Shown here piece by piece: positions 7,721 through 15,587 of a DNA stretch of 38,170 bases. The notes beneath the pieces are model-generated. The model saw only the letters and a program-made list of their open reading frames with translations. It made no database searches and was not told the origin of the DNA. A program made the translations under genes and the position numbers. The stretch lies in assembly GCA_030612685.1 (NCBI GenBank), contig JAUWNK010000007.1:1-38170 (forward strand), written 5' to 3'. The stretch's first letter is position 1; every line of letters starts with the position of its first letter. Source of the DNA: Desulfobacteraceae bacterium. Its GTDB lineage: Bacteria > Desulfobacterota > DSM-4660 > Desulfatiglandales > B25-G16.

Positions 7721-7935
7721 GGAGCATGGATGTCTTTTTTTTGCGAACGAACCAGGCAAATGCTTATAGCTGGCTCTTTCCCGATGATCCAGGCGGGCGG
7801 CCATCTCAGGTAGAGATTGCCAGATTTAGTGAATAGGGCACTTCCTCTATGGTAGATCGCCCGCCTTTATCTGCATCTTTAGCCTGCATAACAGCATAAG
7901 CCCTTTCGTCGTCAAAAAAAAGATATCCATGCTCC
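7721..7935. repeat. Long palindromic element, copy A (215 bp)
   Basis: The left end GGAGCATGGATGTCTTTTTT (7721-7740) and right end AAAAAAGATATCCATGCTCC (7916-7935) are inverted copies with one mismatch in the 20 bp shown. Pairing continues inward imperfectly: AGGCGGGCGGCCATCT (7791-7806) faces GATCGCCCGCCT (7855-7866). The whole element could extrude as one long imperfect hairpin. It contains no credible open frame. Ends and the AGGCGGGCGGCCATCT core are shared with copy B (10947-11160), and the ends with copy C (35846-36028). No clear target duplication flanks it. Confidence 0.75.
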
Positions 7936-8000
7936 AAGGAACCAGCAATTTGAAATCCACAATATTTTGAGCAATTACCGTTTTTTTATAAGGATAAGAA

Positions 8001-8105
8001 ATGAGGATATTTTTTAATTTGGTTAAAAAAGCGAAGTTAGCCTCAAGGAAAACTAAGAAATTGTTTGAAAATTATCCTGGCAAAGAGTTTAGATGCTTTT
8101 ACTAA
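8001..8105 (+). CDS. Possible small basic protein (34 aa)
   Basis: An ATG at 8001 lies seven bases after AAGGA and opens a 34-codon frame (MRIFFNLVKKAKLASRKTKK, then LFENYPGKEFRCFY) that stops at 8103-8105. The product is rich in Lys and Arg. The reading frame runs into the left arm and loop of the terminator at 8077-8127, an arrangement also seen in leader peptides and small regulatory transcripts. I recognise no family. It may equally be chance, since the region is AT-rich and short. Confidence 0.25.
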   Translation: MRIFFNLVKKAKLASRKTKKLFENYPGKEFRCFY

Positions 8106-8127
8106 AGTCTTTGCCAGTTTCTTTTTG
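8077..8127 (+). terminator. Rho-independent terminator
   Basis: CTGGCAAAGAGTTTAG (8077-8092) pairs with CTAAAGTCTTTGCCAG (8102-8117) with one mismatch across a 9-nt loop, followed by TTTCTTTTTG. It is oriented for plus-strand transcripts, so it ends either the ychF-like operon some 380 bp upstream or a short independent transcript. It stands just past the stop of the convergent cyclase gene. Confidence 0.8.
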
Positions 8128-8144
8128 AATAGGAAATAATCCCC

Positions 8145-10238
8145 CTATGCCCCTTTGATCCCTTGAAAGGGCATTAAAACCCTGTCTCCGTGAGCCATCG
8201 AAGGGGGATAATCCTTTAACGGTTTAAATCCGAAGGCCTCGATCTTTTGCTTCTTGCCTCGTATCTTCTGCATCCCCAAATTCGTGATCGCAGGATAGTG
8301 AGGGTGTCCGGCCAGTTCTTTCCAGGCATTCCTGCTCATAATGATGGTGAACTCATTGAAAAATTTAGTAAGCTCCTGAAGACGGGCAGTTGTATTAACA
8401 GTGTCACCAACGGCTGTATATTCTATCTTGGTCTGAGACCCTATGTTGCCTAAAATGGCCTTGCCCGTATGAAGGCCGATCCCGATTCCCATGGGTTTAC
8501 CTCCCAAAATAAACCTTCCGGACATCTCCAGGATCTTACATGCCGCATTAAAGGCTAAGGTCGTATGATGCTCTATTGGTTCAGGAGCCCCAAAGATGGC
8601 CAAAAATCCGTCTCCTGTATATTTGTTGATATGTCCATTTTCTTCACTGATTACAATAGAGCATCTCTCAAAATAGTCATTCAAAAAAGCGACTGTTTCC
8701 CTGGCTTCCATATCCTCAGAGCTGGAGGTAAAACCCCTGATGTCTAAAAACATGGCCGTGATGGAGATCTCTTCCCCCCGAAAAAGATCCATCTCACCTG
8801 AGTCCACATATTGTTTGATGATGGGGGCTGGTACATATTTTTCAAACAATTTTCTAAGACTCTCTTCACTCTCCCTGCTTTCCTGGACTTTCTGGTAGGA
8901 CATGGCATTGTGGATGCTGATAGCGACCTGAGGCGCTATACCGGTTAAAAGAGAAATGTCGGTTTGACTGAGAAGCTTCTTTGACTTAATGTTATCTACA
9001 AACAACACTCCCAAGGATTCCTTTTCGTACACAATGGGCACGCAGATAAAGGATTGGGCACCGATCAGTCTGACAAATTCCAGGCTCCTTTTCGAAATGT
9101 CTTTTTCGATCTCAGTGATATCACTCACTAAGTGGGGTTTTTGCTGTTTAAAGGCCTGTACCGCGGGTCCCATTGAGTAAGGAAGATCCAGGTGAAAATC
9201 GGATTTTTTTAAAACTTTCTCAATTTCCGGATTGTATCCATACCCAACATTGTAACTAAGGCGTGTCTTTTCTTCATTGGCTAGCCAGATCCCTCCTCTG
9301 TCAAAATCCAATCGCCTTTGCATAGCTTCCACGAAGGATTTGAGGAGACTCTGGATATCTAAAAGCTTGGATGTAGCTTGACCGATCTCTTTCACAAGTA
9401 GGGCATCATTGTAGCGGATGTTGATCTCATCTAAAAGATTCTTGGCCACATCACCCTGATCTTCAAGGTTCTCGGCCAAATCCGCTTTCTCAAGATGTTC
9501 AGAGTAAAATGAAATCCCCAAAATGACCGAGGTAGATAGAAAAATCATAGCTACCCAGAAAATGGGAGGGATAAAAAAATAGAGTACTGTACAGGCCAAG
9601 AGACAAAGAAAAATGAGATACTTTTGTATCTGCCTCAACCTTAACGAAGGCCTGTTTTCCCATGTAATAATATAACGGCATATATCACCACCCTTGTGTA
9701 TGCATGTGGGATGTTCAATCTCGGCAAATTTATTAGTGAACAGCTTGGCAACTGACTCAAACATTCCCATCCGATTATCGCATTGATAAAGCTTCTCAGC
9801 AACACCAGGGTTTGGTAAGGAAGTGATTTCTACCTTTTCAGGCCCGAGCTTTCTGGTCTTGAAGGTATGGGCTCTGGTCAAACGGGAAGCCAGGTTTTTC
9901 ACTACCCAATATGCAGCTGCCGGTGTCATAAATCCCAATGCGTATTGTTTTACAGCACCAGATGCTTTTGAGGAGGCTGCGTAACGTCCCATCTCACGGG
10001 AGATATTCGTGTCACCAGTTTTTTTAGTCAAGATTTCGTTAAACCGGTCTACCTGGCGCTGTGCGAACCAATGACCCTGATCCTCTAGTTCATAGGTAGT
10101 TATCCCTGCATAGCTTAACAGGTAGTCAATGTCTACCTCAGGATAGTGCTTTTTAGTGTATTCTATATAATTTTTGATAAGACGGCTGTTATAAAGGGGA
10201 TCATCTATCTTATCATTGGGGTTATTAATAGAGGTCAT
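8145..10238 (-). CDS. Membrane-anchored GAF-domain class III adenylate/guanylate cyclase
   Basis: This is a 697-aa signalling enzyme making a cyclic nucleotide at the membrane. Residues 20-195 form a cytoplasmic N-terminal domain ending in C179-x7-C187-RYIITW, a pattern reminiscent of V4R (4-vinyl reductase-like) ligand-binding domains. Two adjacent membrane segments span about 207-224 and 226-245, followed by a short coiled region. A GAF domain covers about 285-445, and the class III cyclase domain about 490-670. In the cyclase, D499 (FLDIRGF) and D543 (KYTGDGF) bind metal, K539 is the base-selecting lysine (K-x3-D suggests ATP), and N615 and R619 (VNTTARL) stabilise the transition state. 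All key residues are present, so it should be active. No receiver partner is adjacent. A good minus-strand sigma70 promoter lies at 10311-10339. Confidence 0.9.
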   Translation of the reverse strand: MTSINNPNDKIDDPLYNSRLIKNYIEYTKKHYPEVDIDYLLSYAGITTYELEDQGHWFAQRQVDRFNEILTKKTGDTNISREMGRYAASSKASGAVKQYALGFMTPAAAYWVVKNLASRLTRAHTFKTRKLGPEKVEITSLPNPGVAEKLYQCDNRMGMFESVAKLFTNKFAEIEHPTCIHKGGDICRYIITWENRPSLRLRQIQKYLIFLCLLACTVLYFFIPPIFWVAMIFLSTSVILGISFYSEHLEKADLAENLEDQGDVAKNLLDEINIRYNDALLVKEIGQATSKLLDIQSLLKSFVEAMQRRLDFDRGGIWLANEEKTRLSYNVGYGYNPEIEKVLKKSDFHLDLPYSMGPAVQAFKQQKPHLVSDITEIEKDISKRSLEFVRLIGAQSFICVPIVYEKESLGVLFVDNIKSKKLLSQTDISLLTGIAPQVAISIHNAMSYQKVQESRESEESLRKLFEKYVPAPIIKQYVDSGEMDLFRGEEISITAMFLDIRGFTSSSEDMEARETVAFLNDYFERCSIVISEENGHINKYTGDGFLAIFGAPEPIEHHTTLAFNAACKILEMSGRFILGGKPMGIGIGLHTGKAILGNIGSQTKIEYTAVGDTVNTTARLQELTKFFNEFTIIMSRNAWKELAGHPHYPAITNLGMQKIRGKKQKIEAFGFKPLKDYPPSMAHGDRVLMPFQGIKGA

Positions 10239-10310
10239 ATTAAATAATCCATAGAATTGCAGGTGAAATAATTTTAATTATATTATGTAAATTAGAAATA
10301 TAACCTATTT

Positions 10311-10339
10311 ATCATAAAAAAAATTATAAAATATGTCAA
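10311..10339 (-). promoter_or_regulatory. Predicted sigma70 promoter of the cyclase gene
   Basis: On the minus strand TTGACA (10339-10334) and TATGAT (10316-10311) are separated by exactly 17 bp. The start would be near 10304, giving a leader of about 65 nt before the ATG at 10238. Confidence 0.65.
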
Positions 10340-10459
10340 TAACTTAAGCATCATAGTTCCTATTTATTATAATTATGCTCCTATTTTGTATTTTTTACAC
10401 TATATTCCATAGATAATATTATAGTCTGTCTTTATATCCTAGCGAACCTTCGCCTTCCC

Positions 10460-10523
10460 TGCCCGTATCCCGACTTTCCCCGCAGAGGTCCCGACCCCAG
10501 CGGGACGGGGCGGGAGACGGGCA
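10460..10523. repeat. Nested GC-rich hairpin
   Basis: TGCCCGTATCCCG (10460-10472) pairs with CGGGAGACGGGCA (10511-10523). Inside it CCCCG faces CGGGG and GTCCCG (10488-10493) faces CGGGAC (10501-10506). This is a 64-bp compound stem in an AT-rich setting. It is part of the roughly 1.2-kb non-coding stretch 10239-11419. Confidence 0.6.
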
Positions 10524-10674
10524 AACCGACGAGGCATGAAGATATTGAAAAATCCGAAATTCGAATACCCGCCTGCCATGCATTAAGATTGGCATTAAAG
10601 TGATAATCGTCAGTACAATTTTATTTCAGGTATTTATATGGATTAAATCAGAGGCATTGCGGGCAGGTCGAAAT

Positions 10675-10781
10675 CCCTGGCCCAGACCTGGCGTGCAAAG
10701 GCTGAATTATATAGTTCCCGTTTCCCTGATGTTAAAGGGACAGTAGTTTGTTAAAATCAAATCGCCCCAGGGCGGGCTTGA
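10675..10781. repeat. Repeat with conserved ends and variable core, copy F1 (107 bp)
   Basis: The element begins CCCTGGCCCAGACCTG and ends CCAGGGCGGGCTTGA. The same two ends occur, at almost the same distance, in copy F2 (18591-18697), while the roughly 70 bp between them are unrelated. CCTGG and CCAGG of the two ends are complementary. The right end overlaps the start of the direct repeat at 10776. Confidence 0.6.
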
Positions 10782-10842
10782 CATAAATCCGCCGTAAGTC
10801 TGGCGGATAAATCCGCCTCAGGCGGATAAATGTTAAGATCTT
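10776..10842. repeat. Direct repeat flanking palindromic element B (left copy)
   Basis: GCTTGACATAAATCCGCC, then the hairpin CCGCCGTAAGTCTGGCGG and ATGTTAAGATCTT. The right copy is at 11168-11215 and differs by one base and by lacking a 20-bp AATCCGCCTCAGGCGG-type insertion present here. A related hairpin (CCGCCAGACTTATGGCGG, opposite orientation) occurs at about 38048-38067. Confidence 0.7.
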
Positions 10843-10946
10843 GGGTTATGAAGACTTCTATCGAAGCCCTGCCTCAAACCGACAAGCTTGAAGAGCATCA
10901 TCTCTTATGTGCAAATGGTCAATTTATTCACAGAGCCTATTGTAGG

Positions 10947-11160
10947 GGAGCATGGGTATCTCTTTTCAGGTAATGAACTGGGCAATAACTTCTGCTCACC
11001 CATTACCGATGCTCCAGGCGGGCGGCCATCTAAGTCTTGGACTCTTAAGGGAGATGTAACTGGTAAGTTCTCTAAGGCCTTCCCGCCCGCCTTTACCCGT
11101 GCCATTAGCTGGCTTACACGTATCTGCTTCTTCATACCTGAAAAGAGATACCCATGCTCC
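10947..11160. repeat. Long palindromic element, copy B (214 bp)
   Basis: The terminal inverted repeats are perfect over 26 bp: the left end (10947-10972) begins GGAGCATGGGTATCTCTTTT and the right end (11135-11160) is its exact reverse complement. The interior shares ATCCAGGCGGGCGGCCATCT-like sequence (11013-11032) and CCCGCCTTTA with copy A. Overlapping open frames on both strands are a consequence of the palindrome and have no recognisable products. The element sits between the two direct repeats at 10776 and 11168. Confidence 0.78.
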
Positions 11161-11167
11161 TTTTAGA

Positions 11168-11215
11168 GCTTGACACAAATCCGCCGTAAGTCTGGCGGAT
11201 AAATGTTAAGATCTT
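11168..11215. repeat. Direct repeat flanking palindromic element B (right copy)
   Basis: GCTTGACACAAATCCGCC followed by the CCGCCGTAAGTCTGGCGG hairpin and ATGTTAAGATCTT. It begins 7 bp after the end of element B. The remaining 11216-11419 shows no further structure that I can name. Confidence 0.7.
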
Positions 11216-11419
11216 AGCTTATATAGAAATCTAGCTCTATGGCATATCAATAAAATCAATATGGATTATCTGTGGGTAAAAAGGACCTACAGGGCTCGCA
11301 CCTTTTAGCCTGATTATTTTTTCTTAAGATGAATTGCTAAAGTAGCATCAAAAGAGAGGCTAATGAGGATGGAAATGCGCAACCAAGGGAGAAGTAAATT
11401 TGAATATTTTAGTAAAGGG

Positions 11420-13516
11420 CTATTTATAACTTATCCTGAATTTTCGCTGCATATATTCCATGTATTCGTTTCCGTACTGCACATTCAAGACCCATACCTG
11501 GTATTGCTTCTCATAGGGGATATTCTTGGCCTTAACATAGTCGAAGGGGTAAAACAAGATAGGAATCCTGTCCGTATGATATATATCGGTCAATTGTGCA
11601 ATGGCCGTGGATAGAACATTCCAGGGCAGGCTTTCCGGATTTGTCACCAGGATCTTAATTCCATTCAAGAGCTCAGAGAGATTCAAGCCAAGGTCTGATT
11701 GATTCACAATCAGAACAGCATTAAGCTCTTGCTGAGACTTTAGGGAATAGGCCTTCCATTTCCTCAAAAAACCGAACTGACTAAAGAGTTCTTCAAGGGA
11801 TTTATTGCTAGAATCTTCATGAGCGAGACCCAAGGCATCCAGAAGCAGGCCCCCGGAATAATAGCTATAAAACCGCTTTAGCTCCCACAGGTCGAGTGCT
11901 GAGCATTCCCTCAGCGACCACCCTTCCGGTAGCTGGGTACCCAGAGACAGTCTCGTATAGGGCAGATAGGAAAAGATATCCATGGAACAACCCAGGGGGT
12001 TCTTCAGGGCTCTGGCAAAACCACCGAAAACAATATTGGGGAACCTGTTTTCTGGACGGAAATAACTCATCACATAGTCAATGTTTGCGGATGGCAGGCG
12101 ATACATATCATTCAAGTAGTGCATGATTTGCTTTAACACCATAAAACCACTCCGCTTGCTGTCCATAGCCCTGGCAGCATGGTGGTGAATCATCCAGGCC
12201 CGCTCATAGGCCCTCACCATGGAGATATGTCCATAGATCCGCCCATTCATCTGGTAGATGAAATGCCTCGCAATCTCCGGGTTTTCCTGGTAAAGCTTAC
12301 GGTACGTTTCCTTGAAATCCTCTCTCTGAGACTGTATAAGGCGATACTTCATAGGGTAGATAAAGCCTGTCTCAAAAAAGAATTCCCACAGAGAATCCAT
12401 ATCCACCTCACTGGAAATATAGGCATGGGGGTCCATGGCATTTGTTAGTATATGGGTCAGACGGCTATAAGCATTAACATCCATGTCCAGAATGGAAAGT
12501 CCGCAGTGGATACCTTTTTCACTTTCTTTTATGCAGTAGATCACCTGCACAGCACACTTTATCCTTAAAGCGCCGGCAAAATCGATTATCAGCTCGGGGA
12601 TGATCATTCCAGGCATCAGAACCCCTTCATCTGCCTTCTCATATAAAGAAAATCCCGAGGTGGAGATATCTGAAACCTCAAGCTGGATTCTCTTTTTGAA
12701 AAGAGGATGCTCAAAGATGACAGTGGGTGATGGCAATAACTGCTGGCGGGGATTGCGAATTTGCTTCTTCTTGAAACGGTTGATCTTTTCATCCGTAAGT
12801 GCCAGCACAATCTCCCTATCCTGGAGTTCGCCACATAGTCGAATACACCGACAGGTGCCAGAAAATAAGATTTGATGATCATAGCGTAAATGAATGGTGA
12901 CCAATGCATCTGAATTGAACCAGTGAAATGAACATGATGAATCTGGCCTGACCCGGATACGGAACCCAACCGGGCTAAAATCCAATAATGCGCCTCTGGC
13001 CAGAAAGCCGCTCTGACTCAATTCGGCGATCACCTCCCTGCAGACATACCTTCTGGCCTGCCGTTGGCCCACAGCATAGCTTTCATCTGGTAATTGAATA
13101 ATAAGACGATTCTCCTTTAACTCATTCAATACGGCTGGCACCAGTATCATGGACAAACCATCATCAACGACAAGATGCAGAAATTGATATTTCTCCAGAT
13201 TGAGGCCTGAGATATTCTCATCTGACAAGCGGCAGGTTAGTTCCTTGCCCAGGCAGGGCTCAGGATATGCTCGTACAAGAATGCTCTCTTCATATTTAGG
13301 ATGACGTATGTGGACAAGGACATATCCGTCTATAAAATTGATGTGATTGAGTATATTGGTCATGGTGTCTTGATCGACTTTAGTGGAACTTTCGAGAGCA
13401 TGGACCAAATCTTGATGCTGGAATAGCCAGGGTGGAAGTAGGTATTTCTCTTTGGAGGCACGTCTAATAGGTTCCACTTTTTTCGAAAAGATTTCTGTTG
13501 ATCTATTCATGTTCAT
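11420..13516 (-). CDS. Tandem PilZ-domain protein with a long GNAT-like C-terminal region
   Basis: This 698-aa protein is probably a cyclic di-GMP effector. After a variable N-terminus, residues about 60-150 resemble the YcgR-type N-terminal beta domain. The first PilZ domain shows R152-x3-R156 and D179-x-S181-x2-G184, the classical c-di-GMP-binding signature. A second PilZ-like domain follows with RNPR (254-257), PSPTVIFEHPLF and D283-x-S285-x2-G288; its arginine spacing is altered, so binding is less certain. The C-terminal part (about 375-698) has patterns such as HISMVRAYERAWMIHHHA that I associate, with low certainty, with GNAT-type acyltransferases; no signal peptide or membrane segment is evident. 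Domain order suggests c-di-GMP control of a transferase. It has its own promoter at 13759-13787 and a leader of about 235 nt. Confidence 0.72.
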   Translation of the reverse strand: MNMNRSTEIFSKKVEPIRRASKEKYLLPPWLFQHQDLVHALESSTKVDQDTMTNILNHINFIDGYVLVHIRHPKYEESILVRAYPEPCLGKELTCRLSDENISGLNLEKYQFLHLVVDDGLSMILVPAVLNELKENRLIIQLPDESYAVGQRQARRYVCREVIAELSQSGFLARGALLDFSPVGFRIRVRPDSSCSFHWFNSDALVTIHLRYDHQILFSGTCRCIRLCGELQDREIVLALTDEKINRFKKKQIRNPRQQLLPSPTVIFEHPLFKKRIQLEVSDISTSGFSLYEKADEGVLMPGMIIPELIIDFAGALRIKCAVQVIYCIKESEKGIHCGLSILDMDVNAYSRLTHILTNAMDPHAYISSEVDMDSLWEFFFETGFIYPMKYRLIQSQREDFKETYRKLYQENPEIARHFIYQMNGRIYGHISMVRAYERAWMIHHHAARAMDSKRSGFMVLKQIMHYLNDMYRLPSANIDYVMSYFRPENRFPNIVFGGFARALKNPLGCSMDIFSYLPYTRLSLGTQLPEGWSLRECSALDLWELKRFYSYYSGGLLLDALGLAHEDSSNKSLEELFSQFGFLRKWKAYSLKSQQELNAVLIVNQSDLGLNLSELLNGIKILVTNPESLPWNVLSTAIAQLTDIYHTDRIPILFYPFDYVKAKNIPYEKQYQVWVLNVQYGNEYMEYMQRKFRISYK

Positions 13517-13758
13517 TTCAAACTTCTCTGTATTTATTTAGTCTATCAAGGGTCACTTTGTTGATTTTTAATCGGATGGGTATCCTCGACTAACATCTCT
13601 GGAACAAAATATCAGCAGGATAGAGAAAGAATATCCCTCTCTGAAAAATATTTCATAGATCTGATAGCGTTAAATAGTTTCGTCCTTCATTAAAAAATTT
13701 CAACTTAGGCTATCCTATTAATTGTAGTTTTATTAATTTATAAAGTAAACAATGTAAC

Positions 13759-13787
13759 ATATTAGAAATAAACAAATTTTTTGTCAA
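13759..13787 (-). promoter_or_regulatory. Predicted sigma70 promoter of the PilZ gene
   Basis: On the minus strand TTGACA (13787-13782) and TAATAT (13764-13759) are 17 bp apart. The rest of the 493-bp gap 13517-14009 holds a long AT-rich leader and nothing else I can name. Confidence 0.65.
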
Positions 13788-14009
13788 TCCCTATATTTAT
13801 CAACTTCAAAGATTGTTTAGCCTTGCATTAACCCTTAAAGAACCCAAGAATTCTGAGATAGTTCATGTGGTAATAGGCAGTTTTATTTAAATTCATCGGT
13901 TTGCTATTCTTACAAGCTATCTGATGAAGGGCAAAAGGCCGAAAGAGAAGGCTAACAAGATAATTTACAATTGTTTAAGTACATCCATAATTAATGGAAA
14001 AGGTTTAAA

Positions 14010-14648
14010 TCAAAAATCGGGTTGAGGTATCTCATCTGCTATTCCTTTCAAATGGCAGGTGTTATTCATCATAGATAGGATAAGCCTGTCATCTGAATAT
14101 TCAATCAAATTAATGCACCCTGTATCTTGTTTAATCTCCCAGAAATGTGAGTTACTAAGGCCTAAAATTGCGCATAAAAGAACCTTGTTTATAACCCTAT
14201 GAGGAATAATAAGGATTGATTTGCCTGGATTTCCTTTTACAATATTTTTAAAGGCACTAAAAGATCGTTCTCTTGCCTCATCAAGGGTTTCTCCATCAGG
14301 GAACCTTATCAATTCCGGTCTTTTTTCCCATTTTATATATTGGTCCCTATAACTTTTTTTTATCTCATTAAATGTTAAACCCTCCCAATTACCATAGCTT
14401 ATATCAATCAATCCCTGAGCATGCACTATTTCAAGATGAAAAAAACTGGCAGTTGGCCGAGCAGTCTCAATAGAACGCTTGAGTGGACTTGTATAAATAG
14501 CATTAATGTTTTTATCTTTCAGGGCCTCAGCTATAGCGTTTGCTTCATGGCGTCCCCTTTCATTTAATGGAATGTCTATTCTCCCCCTGAATGTTAGTTT
14601 TTTGTTCCACTCTGTCTGTCCATGCCTAACTAAATATACCTTCGTCAT
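14010..14648 (-). CDS. Histidine phosphatase family protein (phosphoglycerate mutase-like)
   Basis: This is a branch-1 histidine phosphatase of about 212 aa. The catalytic RHG motif is at residues 8-10 (VYLVRHGQTEWN), followed by the family's GRIDIPLNERG, the YTSPLKRSIETA block with the second phosphate-binding Arg, the acid/base Glu in YGNWEGLTF, and a late LIIPHR His motif. The substrate cannot be fixed; CobC, GpmB and small-metabolite phosphatases share this pattern. I place the start at ATG 14648, nine bases after GGGG, rather than at the upstream ATG (14693). The extra 15 residues would be encoded by an AGGCAGTAAGC repeat and do not resemble the family N-terminus. The gene stands alone on the minus strand. 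Confidence 0.88.
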   Translation of the reverse strand: MTKVYLVRHGQTEWNKKLTFRGRIDIPLNERGRHEANAIAEALKDKNINAIYTSPLKRSIETARPTASFFHLEIVHAQGLIDISYGNWEGLTFNEIKKSYRDQYIKWEKRPELIRFPDGETLDEARERSFSAFKNIVKGNPGKSILIIPHRVINKVLLCAILGLSNSHFWEIKQDTGCINLIEYSDDRLILSMMNNTCHLKGIADEIPQPDF

Positions 14649-14679
14649 AAAGCCCCAAAAATTAGTATGCAGTATGGAA

Positions 14680-14723
14680 TAGGCAGTAAGCACTGGAAAT
14701 CTCTTCGCTGCCTACTGTTTGCT
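14680..14723. repeat. Heptamer-type repeat hairpin (copy 2)
   Basis: TAGGCAGTAAGC is mirrored by GCTGCCTACTGTTTGC across about 17 bp. It uses the same words as 4940-4974 and 29083-29153. Confidence 0.55.
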
Positions 14724-14775
14724 ATTACAATGTATCATGGCAATGTTATTCATAAAATTCAAGTACTTATTTAGC

Positions 14776-14804
14776 TTGACAAAATGGGCTGCTCCTTTTA
14801 CGCT
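14776..14804 (+). promoter_or_regulatory. Possible sigma70 promoter for the IMP cyclohydrolase gene
   Basis: TTGACA (14776-14781) is followed after 17 bp by TACGCT (14799-14804). The -35 is perfect and the -10 is mediocre. The transcript would pass through the hairpin cluster at 14849-14900. Confidence 0.35.
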
Positions 14805-14848
14805 TTCTAATGAACTCCCATGGCCTTTCGGTCATGACGAAGCATCAA

Positions 14849-14900
14849 AGTGTAGCGCCCGTTCCCCGAACGGGCCGATGAGGGCATCGGCCCCTACACT
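14849..14900. repeat. GTAG/CTAC-bounded double hairpin (copy 1)
   Basis: AGTGTAG (14849-14855) and CTACACT (14894-14900) close a cluster of two hairpins, GCCCGTT/AACGGGC and CCGATG/CATCGG. It has the same style as 27632-27771 and 37832-37910, with CCCCTAC at one edge. Such elements are dispersed in many genomes; here it lies in the leader of the IMP cyclohydrolase gene. Confidence 0.6.
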
Positions 14901-14967
14901 TTCATATAAAATAACTATATAAAGGGCCTTGAAAAATCTTTAATTTTTCTCAATAGGAGGATGTAAA

Positions 14968-15561
14968 ATGAATAAGGTATCCACAGCCATTATAAGTGTC
15001 ACCGATAAGAGTAGTATAGTTGAGTTTGCAAGATCTCTGGAGAGATTAGGGGTCGAAATTCTTTCAACCGGCGGTACAGCAAGGACAATGAGGGATGGAG
15101 GGATAAAGGTTTTGGATATATCTGAATATACCGGCTTTCCTGAGATGATGGATGGCCGTGTCAAAACACTTCACCCAAAGGTACATGGAGGATTATTAGG
15201 AAGGAGAGATAACGACCAAGACATTCAGATGATGAGGACACATGGTATAAAAAATATAGACCTGGTTGTCGTTAATCTGTATCAATTTGAACTAACAGTT
15301 GCGAAGGAGGGATGTACACTGGAAGATGCTGTGGAGAATATTGATATAGGTGGTCCTGCCATGCTAAGATCATCGGCCAAGAATTTTAGGTATGTGACTG
15401 TTATAGTCGATCCATCAGACTATCCTAAGGTATTGAAGGAAATCACAGAATCTGGGGGTACAACCTTAAAGACACGGTTTGAACTGGCTAAAAAAGTCTT
15501 TAAACTTACCTGGCAATACGATGGGGCAATTAGTGATTATTTAGAAGGGGTAAACCTATAG
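14968..15561 (+). CDS. Stand-alone IMP cyclohydrolase (PurH N-terminal domain)
   Basis: It catalyses ring closure of FAICAR to IMP, the last step of de novo purine synthesis. The 197 aa correspond only to the MGS-like cyclohydrolase half of bifunctional Pur[51 protein letters not shown] and a final YDGAISDYL. The AICAR transformylase domain (about 300 more residues) is absent, and no frameshift continuation is present because a clean stop is followed by the histidine kinase. The second activity must be encoded elsewhere. The ATG at 14968 has AGGAGG shortly upstream. The gap to the kinase is only 26 bp, so kinase and regulator may be co-transcribed with it. Confidence 0.93.
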   Translation: MNKVSTAIISVTDKSSIVEFARSLERLGVEILSTGGTARTMRDGGIKVLDISEYTGFPEMMDGRVKTLHPKVHGGLLGRRDNDQDIQMMRTHGIKNIDLVVVNLYQFELTVAKEGCTLEDAVENIDIGGPAMLRSSAKNFRYVTVIVDPSDYPKVLKEITESGGTTLKTRFELAKKVFKLTWQYDGAISDYLEGVNL

Positions 15562-15587
15562 TTTTTCCTATAGAAAGTTTTGATAGC

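Noticed and set aside
10888-11178. Overlapping open frames on both strands around 10.9-11.2 kb
   Set aside because: They are produced by the long palindrome B, which mirrors its own codons; no ribosome sites or family features.
14649-14693. Longer N-terminus for the histidine phosphatase starting at 14693
   Set aside because: The added 15 residues come from a repeat; the internal ATG at 14648 has GGGG at good distance and gives the usual family start.
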